Translations under genes and position numbers: made by a program | Notes under the pieces: generated by a model | Databases searched by the model: none | Told to the model about the DNA's origin: nothing | The model's input: only the letters and a program-made list of their open reading frames with translations | In this document: positions 16,094 to 22,331 of the stretch, in pieces | How positions within the stretch are numbered: the first letter of the stretch is position 1 | Layout of the letters: each line of letters starts with the position of its first letter | Source of the DNA: Flavobacteriia bacterium | GTDB lineage: Bacteria; Bacteroidota; Bacteroidia; Flavobacteriales; Flavobacteriaceae | DNA length: 22,331 nt | Assembly (NCBI GenBank): GCA_011330545.1 | Contig: DRQI01000544.1 | Coordinates: 1-22,331, forward strand | Reading direction: 5' to 3'

Positions 16094-16534
16094 CTGTGTA
16101 TATTTTATTTATTTTTAATTGTCAGAACCACCAACATAAATAAAGTAGAAAAAATGTAATTCGCCAATAATTATTTCGGTTAGTATCAACTTAACTACTA
16201 TGGCTCTTTTCATACGAATACCTTAATGTTAATTATCTGTATATCAATATATTAATCAGAAAAGTTAAAAATACCTAAAAACCCTTACATTTTTTACTTC
16301 CACTTTTAGCAAGACAGGCATTCCCTTTTATAAGAGCTCTAATCTTTTCTGTGTTAAATTTGGCGGCAAGCAGCCAACGAATTTATTCTTTAAAAATACT
16401 AAAAACTTGTTGATTTACTCCTTTTTTTATTATATTTCTTAATGATAATGCCGTCTTTGAAATATAAAGGTATATGTTGCCATAACTACCTCGCTCGGCG
16501 AAGTCAAAACAATAAACGGTAGATGCTGTGCGAA
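16094..16534. other. Long intergenic gap without a gene
   Basis: AT-rich DNA between the start of the DUF6515-like gene and the second REP cluster. I find no convincing reading frame. It contains a small inverted repeat (TTGGC/GCCAA around 16361-16378) and the truncated CTCGGCGAAGTC repeat at 16491-16505. It presumably includes the promoter of the minus-strand gene, which I could not pin down. Confidence 0.5.
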
Positions 16535-16665
16535 GCCCCCGCTACCGCACGATTGCATCGTGTGGTAATGCCCCGCTCCCACTAGAATAGCTTCGGCCGC
16601 TACCGCTAGTCTGTGACTAGTGGCGTACCAGTAAGAAAAAAAGAATTAAATTTAAGAAGCACACG
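16535..16665. repeat. Composite REP-like cluster, copy 2 (two hairpins)
   Basis: A direct-orientation relative of the cluster at 15195-15355. Hairpin A (16545-16565) and hairpin B (16603-16623) are identical in stem and loop to copy 1, and both clusters end in TTAAGAAGCA(C/T)AC. Between A and B there is an extra CACTAGAATAGCTTCGGCCG segment, possibly a damaged unit. The third hairpin of copy 1 is absent. Confidence 0.75.
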
Positions 16666-16816
16666 CTTTTTGGCTTTAAAACTTCTCATTGTAAGGCCTA
16701 AAAATTTTAAAACAATACTTTTATCATCACTCGCCATTTCATGTATTACTGCATTTTTTTTTAGAACCACTAACAACAAATAAGTAAGGTGTTTTTTTAA
16801 TACTTCCTTTTCATTA

Positions 16817-16847
16817 TTGCAAAACCCAATACTTTTCAATACATTTA
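16817..16847 (+). promoter_or_regulatory. Predicted Bacteroidota promoter of the pilus operon
   Basis: TTG (16817-16819) and TACATTTA (16840-16847; consensus TAnnTTTG, one mismatch) are separated by 20 bases, close to the expected -33/-7 spacing. Transcription would start near 16854, leaving a leader of about 18 nt before the ATG at 16872. Confidence 0.5.
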
Positions 16848-16871
16848 CACTATCGCTTAAGACACACATAC

Positions 16872-17597
16872 ATGAAAAAAATTGGCGTACTGGCAATACT
16901 ACTTTCTCTCATTTCCTGTAAAACGATACAGGTAAATCAATTATCACAAAAAACTACCAAAACAGTTGTAGAATTAGGGGCTATCGGAAAAGTAACTAAA
17001 AATTTAGAGTCGCATGTTTTCCAAATAACAACATTGCCTAATTATGAACAAAAAGTGAGAGTAGCTGCCAACACTGTAACATTTACCGACAATACTTTTA
17101 ATGCCTATGCACAAGCGGCATTACAACAAAATAAAAAAATAAAAATTACCTATATAGATTCTGTTGCCAATAAACCCGGGTATGCCCATTTACAAATTAT
17201 AGACAAGGTACAGTTGCTTAATGAACTCAATGCCAATCACAACAGTTCAGTAAACACTTATTTACAAAATACCAACAAAAGCGTAATTATTACTTCGGTA
17301 TCTGCTTACTTTGATGCCATTGACCTCAGCAGTATCTCACAAGCCGAAGAAGTATATCTAATCAATAACAAGCCTCAAAAATACAGTTTGGCCTTGGTAA
17401 AAAACGGAAAAGCATTTGCACTCGTAGATTTTTCAAAAGCCGTACCCTTTGCCTATACAACGGCCTCTTTTTGCTGGAAAAAAGAACATGGCAAAATCAG
17501 CATTGCCAATATTGTTGAACACCGTGAAACCTGTGCTAGGGATACCTATAAAAATGTAGCCAAACTCAATAAAAAAATCAATTATTTTAAGTATTAG
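16872..17597 (+). CDS. Lipoprotein of unknown function, first gene of pilus operon
   Basis: 241 residues. The N-terminus is a lipoprotein signal (MKKIGVLAILLSLISC, Cys at 16). The rest is mixed alpha/beta with regular strand-rich stretches (KKIKITYIDSVANKPGYAHL, NKSVIITSVSAYFDAIDLSS) and an SFCWKKEHGKISI segment near the end. Two further cysteines lie in the last 45 residues (SFCW and ETCARD) and could pair. I do not recognise a family. It is followed 23 bp later by a second lipoprotein and then by pilus/T2SS-type genes, so a role as an outer-membrane-facing accessory of that machine (pilotin-like) is possible but inferred only from position. Confidence 0.75.
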   Translation: MKKIGVLAILLSLISCKTIQVNQLSQKTTKTVVELGAIGKVTKNLESHVFQITTLPNYEQKVRVAANTVTFTDNTFNAYAQAALQQNKKIKITYIDSVANKPGYAHLQIIDKVQLLNELNANHNSSVNTYLQNTNKSVIITSVSAYFDAIDLSSISQAEEVYLINNKPQKYSLALVKNGKAFALVDFSKAVPFAYTTASFCWKKEHGKISIANIVEHRETCARDTYKNVAKLNKKINYFKY

Positions 17598-17620
17598 CAC
17601 CATTAGTAAGAAATATAAAA

Positions 17621-17986
17621 ATGTCAAAATATAACTATACACTCTTTTTATTACTTTTTCTGATAATTTCTTGCCAAGAAATTATCAACGAAGAAAATAT
17701 TAGTAATGATACCATACAATTATTGGCACCTACAAACGATGCCATATTAGCCACCAAACAAAAAATTTCTTTTAATTGGGAATTCCTATCAGGAGCTACC
17801 AATTACCAATTACAGATAGCGACACCTAATTTTGCAGCAGCAAACCAAATAGTGCTAGATACCCTAATAGGCGGTAATGACTTTGCCGTAGACTCTTTGG
17901 CAGCCAAATCGTATGAGTGGCGGGTAAAAGGGTTCAATTCGGCTTTTGAAACGGCATATACGTCAAATGCCTTTTCTGTAGAATAA
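17621..17986 (+). CDS. Small lipoprotein with fibronectin III-like domain
   Basis: 121 residues. A lipobox (LIISC, Cys at residue 18) is followed by one compact beta domain. The motifs IQLLAPTNDA, ISFNWEFLSGATNYQLQIA and YEWRVKGFNSA fit the strand pattern of fibronectin type III-like domains (W in strand B, Y-x-L-Q in strand C, Y-x-W-R-V in strand F). The mature protein is little more than this domain, so it probably binds another surface or pilus component. It lies between the unknown lipoprotein and the GspC/PilP-like gene in the same direction, which suggests co-expression. Confidence 0.75.
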   Translation: MSKYNYTLFLLLFLIISCQEIINEENISNDTIQLLAPTNDAILATKQKISFNWEFLSGATNYQLQIATPNFAAANQIVLDTLIGGNDFAVDSLAAKSYEWRVKGFNSAFETAYTSNAFSVE

Positions 17987-18064
17987 CTTAAACTGTAATA
18001 TAATTCGGTATAGATATATGATTCATTATCAGAATGATATGTAATTTTCAACAAAAAAGTATCA

Positions 18065-18541
18065 ATGAAAAACAAAAAGAATATTTATATTTTACTACCT
18101 GCCGTACTCATTATTTGGGGAATACTACTCTATAAAATTATAGGAGGCCTATCGCCTGATGCACAAACACTTCAAATAGCAGAGCAAGGTGGGAAATTTA
18201 CTCCCAAAATTATAAAGCAAACCGATACATTCTCTATTCAAACAAATTATAGAGATCCGTTTTTAGGTGCCTTTGAACAAAAAAAGAAAAGAACGGTTAG
18301 GCCACATACCAAAACTCCTGTAATAAAAAAAGAAAAGGTTCCTTTTCCTACCATCGTGTATAAGGGGATAGTATCGCCAAAAGGAAAAAATAAAAATGTA
18401 TTTTTAATTTCCGTTAACGGGCAACAACACCTTTTTAAAAGAAATACCACTTTTAACAATGTAAAACTTTTACAGGGAAACGCTCAAAAAATTACAGTGC
18501 AATTTCAACATCAAAAACGAACCTTCCTATTAGCAAAGTGA
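18065..18541 (+). CDS. GspC/PilP-like bitopic pilus assembly protein
   Basis: 158 residues. There is one N-terminal membrane helix (IYILLPAVLIIWGILLYKII, residues about 7-26), then a periplasmic linker containing the YRDPFLG motif often seen in Bacteroidota proteins of this position, and a proline/lysine-rich stretch. The C-terminal beta domain (TIVYKGIVSPKGKNKNVFLI, then HLFKRNTTFNNVKLLQG) has the layout of the GspC/PilP homology domain, which links the inner-membrane platform to the secretin. The homology is judged by layout rather than a sharp motif. A 78-bp gap precedes the gene, and no secretin gene is in the window. Confidence 0.6.
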   Translation: MKNKKNIYILLPAVLIIWGILLYKIIGGLSPDAQTLQIAEQGGKFTPKIIKQTDTFSIQTNYRDPFLGAFEQKKKRTVRPHTKTPVIKKEKVPFPTIVYKGIVSPKGKNKNVFLISVNGQQHLFKRNTTFNNVKLLQGNAQKITVQFQHQKRTFLLAK

Positions 18542-18637
18542 TTTTATGTACAAGAAATCGTGGCCACTTGCAATGAAAATAATGTGTTTAAAATATCAAT
18601 AGAAAAACAAAATAGTAAATTTGACTGATACTATAAT

Positions 18638-19948
18638 TTGGTGAAAAAAAAATTGACAAAAATAAATATTCCTTTCAACAGAAAAATGAAAGGCGGGGCA
18701 TTGCAATATACCATTTTTATTGCGGTAGTCATTGCCTTACTAATCATTGCTTTTATCTCTTTGGCCTTTACCCAACAGCATTTTAAAACTAAAGCGTCAC
18801 ATTTTTTACAGGCCATACACAATACCAATTTAGCGGTCAATTATGGAGCTACTATCTCAACAAAATACGACGAAACTATTGAATTACAATTCTCAGATGT
18901 CTTTAAAGACAAAACAATAATAACAAAAGAACATTGGGGGGTGTTTGACTTACTCAAAGCAAGCTCAACCCTACGAAAAGAAACCTTTACCAAAAATGCT
19001 TTGCTAGGAGGCTTTTTACAAAACCGCCCGTCATTATATGTTCAAGAAAATAACCAACCGCTGGTGTTGGTGGGCGATTCGCGAATTGAAGGCATTACAT
19101 TTTTACCCAAACAAGGTATTAAAAGAGGTACTATTGCCGGCAATTCATTTACGGGTTCGCAACTTATTTATGGAAGTATTGGCCTCAGCAGCACAAAATT
19201 GCCTGAACTAAAAAACCGAGAATACCTAAAAAGGCTCACCTATGGCAGGATACAATTTAACAATACCGTCACGCTAGAATTGAATGAAAATACCAGGTTT
19301 ATAAATTCTTTTAACAACCCTACACAATATTTTTTTAGCAATACCCATATCAATTTACAAAACATACAATTAACAGGCAACATCATTATCCAATCGAATT
19401 CTTTAATTAAAATTTACCCTTCTGCCCTTCTGGCCGACATCATCTTGATAGCCCCGAAAATTGAAATCTTACAAAATGTAGCAGGTAATTTTCAAGCCTT
19501 TGCTACTAAAGAAATTACAATAGCAAAAAATTGCCGTTTAGAATACCCTACGGCGTTGGTTATTTATGAAAAAGAGCAGGGCAATACTTCCATCGTACAA
19601 GCGCAACAGAATGTCCTCGGCAACCAAATAACAATACAATCAGGAGTTCATATAAATGGAATCGTGGGTTTTTTAACAGGCAGTCAGTCTAATAATTTTA
19701 AACCGCAAATTTTACTAGAAAATGATTCTACAATAAAAGGAGAAATTTATTGCAACGGAAATATTGAGCTAAAAGGCACTGTGATGGGCAGCGTTTTTAC
19801 CAAAGGGTTTATTGCCAACCAATTTGGTTCTATTTACCAAAATCACATTTATAACGGAAATATCTTAAGCACAAATTTCCCTAGAGAATATTGTGGGCTC
19901 ACAATTAAAAAAAGTACAAAAAAAGTAGCAAAATGGTTGTACTACTAA
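18638..19948 (+). CDS. PilX-like pilus-operon protein with beta-helical C-terminus
   Basis: Up to 436 residues. The frame opens with TTG (18638) or GTG (18641). The ATG at 18686 would give MKGGALQYTIFIAVVIALLI, a natural-looking N-terminus with the membrane helix directly after it, and may be the true start. The rest is exported. Its C-terminal half is a run of short strands with recurring turns (NIQLTGNIIIQ, INGIVGFLTGS, IKGEIYCNGNIELKGTVMGS). This suggests a beta-helix like that of polymer-forming proteins. Similar proteins follow GspC/PilP-like genes in Bacteroidota pilus loci and are sometimes called PilX-N-like. The exact role is unknown; a pilus-tip or scaffold function is inference. 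The gene overlaps the next by 16 bp. Confidence 0.65.
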   Translation: MVKKKLTKINIPFNRKMKGGALQYTIFIAVVIALLIIAFISLAFTQQHFKTKASHFLQAIHNTNLAVNYGATISTKYDETIELQFSDVFKDKTIITKEHWGVFDLLKASSTLRKETFTKNALLGGFLQNRPSLYVQENNQPLVLVGDSRIEGITFLPKQGIKRGTIAGNSFTGSQLIYGSIGLSSTKLPELKNREYLKRLTYGRIQFNNTVTLELNENTRFINSFNNPTQYFFSNTHINLQNIQLTGNIIIQSNSLIKIYPSALLADIILIAPKIEILQNVAGNFQAFATKEITIAKNCRLEYPTALVIYEKEQGNTSIVQAQQNVLGNQITIQSGVHINGIVGFLTGSQSNNFKPQILLENDSTIKGEIYCNGNIELKGTVMGSVFTKGFIANQFGSIYQNHIYNGNILSTNFPREYCGLTIKKSTKKVAKWLYY

Positions 19949-20394
19949 TTTTTTTTAAAAAATGCGTGTCCTTACGGAAGATACGTTGTTGTATCAATAC
20001 CAAAAGGCAATATGCCCGTACCAAATCATTACAAGCACTCATAAGGGCAACAAAATTAAGCGCCTCTACATTGATAGAAACGTTGGTAGCTTCAGTCATC
20101 ATCATTACTATTTTTACCATCGCCTCTTTAACCTTAAACAACGTATTTAGCAGTACCGTAAAAAATAATGCAGATAGAATTCAAAACCGTATCAATACAG
20201 TAGAATATTTATTTTTAAATGACAAAATAGCCGTTCCTTATCAGGAGCGTTTTGAAAATTGGGAAATCCAACTTCAAAAAACTACAGAGAAACACCATAT
20301 ACTCTATTTATTAGAAGCCAAACAATCAAACCCGTCAATAAAGAAAAAAGGAAAACGCATCTTAAGAAAAATAAATTATGTACCCTCTCCATAA
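19933..20394 (+). CDS. Type IV prepilin-like protein, minor pilin
   Basis: 153 residues as opened by the ATG at 19933, inside the end of the previous gene. The class III signal is KLSASTLIETLVASVIIITI, with predicted cleavage after the A of KLSA and Glu at mature position 5. That leaves a basic leader of about 44 residues, far longer than usual. A GTG at 19966 would shorten it, so the start is uncertain. The mature part is short (about 110 residues), with a hydrophobic helix, a charged region and a very basic C-terminus (KKKGKRILRK). Size and place fit a minor pseudopilin of the GspI/PilV type. The gene overlaps the next by 17 bp. Confidence 0.72.
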   Translation: MVVLLIFFKKCVSLRKIRCCINTKRQYARTKSLQALIRATKLSASTLIETLVASVIIITIFTIASLTLNNVFSSTVKNNADRIQNRINTVEYLFLNDKIAVPYQERFENWEIQLQKTTEKHHILYLLEAKQSNPSIKKKGKRILRKINYVPSP

Positions 20395-20845
20395 AAAAAC
20401 CAAGGCATTTACCATTGCAGAAATGCTAGTGGTATTGGTTATTACAAGCATCGTTATCACCATTGCCTTATTGGTATTATCAATGGTTCAAAAGCAAATA
20501 CGAAGCATCCAAAACATTTATAAAACCAATACCGAAATACGGTTATTAGAAAGGGCATTATGGCAAGATTTTAATACGCACAATGTGTTTTATGCTGCTG
20601 CAACACAACAATTAATATGCACTTCTGAAAAAGATACAATTACTTATTCATTTGTCAAAAACTATACCTTGCGGAATTTTGATACTATTAGGGTGGCAAT
20701 CACAGAAAAAACAGTATTTTTAGACGGAGAAAAAATAGGGGGCGGTGCCATAGATGCCATAGAAATCTTTTTTTCAAAAGAAATCAAAAATAAAAGATCA
20801 TTCATCTTTAAAACTAATGATGCCTTGCATTATATGAAACAATAA
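20378..20845 (+). CDS. Type IV prepilin-like protein, GspJ/PilW type
   Basis: 155 residues. The leader MYPLHKKTKA is followed by FTIAEMLVVLVITSIVITIA, a textbook class III signal with Glu at mature position 5. The mature domain (for example LLERALWQDFNTHNVFYAAA) matches the layout of GspJ-like minor pseudopilins, in which the helix is followed by a LxxxLxxDFxxxN stretch. It would join the pseudopilus tip together with the preceding prepilin. The gene overlaps its predecessor by 17 bp and its stop codon is immediately followed by the ATG of the GspF-like gene, so the three are surely co-translated from one message. Confidence 0.8.
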   Translation: MYPLHKKTKAFTIAEMLVVLVITSIVITIALLVLSMVQKQIRSIQNIYKTNTEIRLLERALWQDFNTHNVFYAAATQQLICTSEKDTITYSFVKNYTLRNFDTIRVAITEKTVFLDGEKIGGGAIDAIEIFFSKEIKNKRSFIFKTNDALHYMKQ

Positions 20846-21976
20846 ATGGCTTTTAAATTAGACAATATCAACCCCGAGAAAAAGAGTCACAGCAATTTTG
20901 ATATTGATAAATTGCTCAAAACGGAAATCCATTTGTTTGGCAGTTCATTTTCTAATAAGAAAAAAGAAGCCTTTTATACTGAATTAAGCGTTTTGCTCAA
21001 TGCAGGCATTAGTTTAAAAGAATCGCTGAGCTTATTAGAACAAGAGCAGCGAAAACGCAGTGACAAAGAAATGTTTGCTACTATTGTCAACAACTTAATT
21101 TCAGGAAAGAGTTTTTCTGACAGCATTGAAAATTTTAAAGACTTTACAGAATACGAATATTACTCAATTAAAATTGGGGAAGAAACCGGTACACTACAAA
21201 AAGTAGTACAGGAATTAAGTTTGTTTTTTAGAAGAAGGAATGAACAACGGCGCAATGTTACGAATGCCTTGTCATATCCGATAGTGGTTTTAATTACAGC
21301 GATGCTGGCCGTATTATTCATGCTAAAATATGTGGTACCCATGTTTGCCAATATTTTTAAACAACACCATGCAGAACTGCCTTGGCTTACTAAAATGGTT
21401 ATCAAAACCTCGAATCTGTTTCAAGAATATATATGGCTGTTCTTTAGTTTTTTAATACTGTTTTTTGTTGTAAAAAAACTCGTCTCAAAAAAGAAATGGT
21501 ATAAAAAACTAACAGCCAAAATTATTGCAAAGATCCCTTATATTGGCGAATTAGTACGAAAAATGTATTTGGGGCAATTTACGCAGGCAGTGGCCTTGTT
21601 AACAACCGCTAAAGTTCCCGTATTAAACAGTATACAATTAACCAAAAAAATGATTGATTTTTATCCGCTTCAAATTGCTTTGACAGATGTTGAATCTAGC
21701 ATACTTTCAGGCTCGAATTTAAGTGATAGTTTACGTCCTCATAAGGTATTCGATTCTAAAATGGTATCGCTGTTAAAAGTAGCCGAAGAAACCAATCAAA
21801 ATGAATTTATTTTTGAAAGGCTCACCATGCAGTACAATGATGAAATTCAATACAAGTCTAAAATGCTAAGTACTGTGCTAGAGCCCGTTATTATTATTTT
21901 TCTCGGTGCTTTTGTAGCTATTATTTTAATATCGATGTATTTGCCAATGTTTACATTGAGTAGCGTACTAGGGTAA
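20846..21976 (+). CDS. GspF/PilC-family inner-membrane platform protein
   Basis: 376 residues with the two repeated T2SSF domains. The first (about residues 40-165) begins with ELSVLLNAGISLKESL. The second (about 240-365) begins with GQFTQAVALLTTAKVPVLNS. Three membrane helices sit near residues 145-168, 193-212 and 348-372. The segment after the first helix (FANIFKQHHAELPWLTKMVI) is the expected periplasmic-side motif. GspF/PilC forms the platform that couples the assembly ATPase to pilin extraction. The length is slightly below the usual about 400. It is the last gene of the operon; no GspE ATPase or GspD secretin gene is present in the window. It ends 1 bp from the stop of a convergent gene. 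Confidence 0.9.
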   Translation: MAFKLDNINPEKKSHSNFDIDKLLKTEIHLFGSSFSNKKKEAFYTELSVLLNAGISLKESLSLLEQEQRKRSDKEMFATIVNNLISGKSFSDSIENFKDFTEYEYYSIKIGEETGTLQKVVQELSLFFRRRNEQRRNVTNALSYPIVVLITAMLAVLFMLKYVVPMFANIFKQHHAELPWLTKMVIKTSNLFQEYIWLFFSFLILFFVVKKLVSKKKWYKKLTAKIIAKIPYIGELVRKMYLGQFTQAVALLTTAKVPVLNSIQLTKKMIDFYPLQIALTDVESSILSGSNLSDSLRPHKVFDSKMVSLLKVAEETNQNEFIFERLTMQYNDEIQYKSKMLSTVLEPVIIIFLGAFVAIILISMYLPMFTLSSVLG

Positions 21977-21977
21977 A

Positions 21978-22331
21978 CTATTCTTTTACCATTTTAACAG
22001 AACGAAACACTCCCTGTTGTGCTATTCTCAATATATAGATTCCTTTTGATATCCCGGCAACATCTAATAACGGATGTTGTTTGGTGACTTGTTTTTCTAG
22101 CAGTTTCCTTCCTAATAGGTCAAATAACGAAACCTGTAACGCTGTAAATTCTCCCGTAAATTGAAATTGGATACGTTCTTGAAACGGATTGGGATATACT
22201 TTAAAACTTCCTTCCGAAAAGGCATTGACAGCCAGTGTGCTCAGTGCTGTTTCAAAATTCGGAATTCCATATCCTTCATGATCGGTAGGATTGGCGTATA
22301 AATGTCCTGATGCCCTTACGGCCTGAATTAT
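21978..22331 (-). CDS. S8-family protease with T9SS sorting domain, C-terminal part
   Basis: Partial at the right edge; 117 codons are visible. The first 31 residues (IIQAVRASGHLYANPTDHEG, then YGIPNFETALS) match the end of a subtilisin-like S8 catalytic domain in Bacteroidota, where GYGIPNFxxA follows the catalytic serine region. The catalytic residues themselves lie outside the window. From VYPNPFQERIQF to the end is a type A T9SS C-terminal domain (YPNPF start, LFDLLGRKLLEKQ centre, GISKGIYILRI and SVKMVKE end), which directs secretion through the type IX system and is removed at the surface. It is convergent with the pilus operon and separated from it by a single base pair. Confidence 0.85.
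   Translation of the reverse strand: MIQAVRASGHLYANPTDHEGYGIPNFETALSTLAVNAFSEGSFKVYPNPFQERIQFQFTGEFTALQVSLFDLLGRKLLEKQVTKQHPLLDVAGISKGIYILRIAQQGVFRSVKMVKE

Noticed and set aside
16606..16896. A 96-codon minus-strand frame with a hydrophobic stretch upstream of the pilus operon
   Set aside because: It starts inside the lipoprotein gene, ends inside REP hairpin B and includes the predicted plus-strand promoter. Its residues look like translated AT-rich DNA and no motif is recognisable.
18616..18623. TAAATTTG, a perfect -7 consensus before the PilX-like gene
   Set aside because: No TTG is found at the -33 distance and such AT-rich octamers arise often by chance; the gene is more likely read from the upstream promoter.
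19962..20150. A 62-codon plus-strand frame overlapping the minor prepilin gene
   Set aside because: It runs in a different frame from the class III signal motif and shows no coding features of its own.

Overview
The window looks like chromosome from a low-G+C member of the Bacteroidota, most likely Flavobacteriaceae. The signs are a type A T9SS C-terminal sorting domain on the protein at the right edge, TAnnTTTG-type promoter elements, the flavobacterial style of Rhs protein, a DUF6515-like protein, and short REP-like hairpins of the kind scattered through such genomes. No rRNA, tRNA or CRISPR array was seen.

Left edge (1-815, minus strand): a prepilin-like protein followed by the N-terminal part of an A24-type prepilin peptidase, cut by the window edge inside its GxGD motif. 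This is half of a type IV pilus / type II secretion-like system.

Centre (1131-15193, plus strand): six tightly spaced genes that read as one operon. In order they encode a secreted beta-solenoid protein with a tail-fibre-like C-terminus, an OmpH/Skp-like periplasmic chaperone, a small lipoprotein, a 2004-residue SpvB/TcB-like shell protein, a 1775-residue Rhs/TcC-like protein with an N-terminal seven-unit FG-GAP/VCBS propeller and a C-terminal putative GIY-YIG-like toxin tip, and an AT-rich gene overlapping by ATGA that is the probable immunity protein. I read this as a polymorphic-toxin system resembling a split Tc toxin (B and C subunits), with its own chaperone and surface proteins. No delivery machine such as T6SS (VgrG/PAAR) is visible.

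Repeat-rich region (about 15170-16670): the 3' end of the immunity gene runs into a cluster of REP-like hairpins with constant outer bases and loop but different stem tips. The cluster also holds the 5' remnant of an IS256-family element and surrounds a DUF6515-like gene on the minus strand.

Right part (16872-21976, plus strand): two lipoproteins, a GspC/PilP-like bitopic protein, a PilX-like protein with a beta-rich C-terminus, two prepilin-like proteins and a GspF/PilC inner-membrane platform protein. They form an operon for a Bacteroidota type IV pilus / T2SS-like machine. It ends 1 bp from a convergent gene for an S8-family protease with a T9SS sorting domain, cut by the right edge.
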